A stretch of 37,925 nucleotides of DNA from a virus, in IMG/VR virus record IMGVR_UViG_3300035187_002427, positions 1 through 37,925 of that record; one strand, 5' to 3'. Every line of letters starts with the position of its first letter. Positions within the stretch are counted from its first letter, which is position 1. The notes beneath the pieces are model-generated. The model was not told the origin of the DNA, did no database searches, and worked only from the letters and a program-made list of their open reading frames with translations. Made by a program: the position numbers and the translations under genes. Positions 37,724-37,925 of this stretch are shown piece after piece.

Positions 37724-37917
37724 CGACGGCCCCCCACGATTCGCCCGAGGGAGATACCGCCCGATCCGCTTTCACGCTGGACCTGATGCAACAACGCTTT
37801 TCGCTGTTCGAACAATGACGTTAGGTCAAGCTTGGTAACAGTCCTGGAGCCAATGCTATACTGCGACGCTCCCCCGTTTAGGAGGGCCTCTATAGCTGCG
37901 TCGATTAGTGCCAACAT
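37720..37917 (-). CDS. gpW-like head-tail joining protein
   Basis: This 65-residue protein lies directly upstream of the portal gene, the place gpW (68 residues) holds in lambda. An N-terminal helix is followed by a short strand-like stretch (SIGSRTVTKLDL, about residues 21-32), a second helix rich in charged residues and a basic tail; this matches the gpW fold pattern. By family, gpW binds the portal after packaging and completes the head for tail attachment. Its stop overlaps the portal start (ATGA). The assignment rests on size, pattern and position rather than on a strong motif. Confidence 0.65.
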   Translation of the reverse strand: MLALIDAAIEALLNGGASQYSIGSRTVTKLDLTSLFEQRKALLHQVQRESGSGGISLGRIVGGRR

Positions 37918-37925
37918 AGATGCCG

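Noticed and set aside
1-37925. Integrase, repressor or toxin-antitoxin genes showing a temperate life
   Set aside because: None of the translated frames carries a tyrosine or serine recombinase core or a clear lambda-type repressor; life style stays open because the window is partial.

Overview
The window is a 37.9 kb stretch of a tailed double-stranded DNA phage or prophage (siphovirus type). Every supported gene lies on the minus strand, so the biological order runs from position 37925 down to 1. Packing is very tight: most genes overlap their neighbour by ATGA, GTGA or TAATG, and many encode fewer than 100 residues. No terminase, integrase, repressor or host gene is visible. The terminase probably lies just beyond position 37925, ahead of the gpW-like gene. 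The host cannot be named from this sequence; GC content is near 50%, and a planctomycete-like host is only a weak guess from protein style.

Layout in transcription order. (1) 37917-26302: a lambda-type virion module, comprising a gpW-like joining protein, a lambda-family portal, a fused prohead protease/scaffold/major capsid protein, a LamG-like capsid protein, head completion and tail terminator proteins, a minor tail Z-like protein, the tail tube, tail chaperones G and GT joined by a -1 frameshift, a short tape measure, and distal tail proteins. (2) 26301-23204: a tail protein with more than 40 cysteines, an Erv1/ALR-like protein, a calcineurin-type phosphoesterase and an HExxH protein. (3) 23139-22447: two small promoter-gene-terminator cassettes with duplicated promoters. 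(4) 22418-12860: many small accessory genes, a RecE-type exonuclease next to a putative annealing protein, structured non-coding RNAs around 17 kb, tiny membrane and lipoproteins, and a staphylococcal-nuclease homologue. (5) 12840-8531: a beta-class DNA methyltransferase, a structured non-coding gap with a strong terminator, a replication initiator carrying iteron-like repeats, a possible helicase loader, and a RusA-type resolvase. (6) 7904-4428: a run of small membrane proteins behind its own promoter, a papain-like peptidase and an anchored thioredoxin-fold protein; this is the likely lysis and envelope region. (7) 4431-1406: fibre or adsorption-type structural proteins. (8) 1409-25: a zinc-ribbon protein overlapping an HNH endonuclease, resembling a homing-type insertion.

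The parts most worth attention are: the sulfhydryl chemistry set (Cys-rich tail protein, Erv-like protein, thioredoxin-like protein); two related three-way-junction RNAs that begin in an exact 32-bp repeat covering two stop codons; a tRNA-like RNA with an enlarged anticodon arm; the two duplicated promoter cassettes; and the A9 frameshift site with a stem-loop at ideal spacing.
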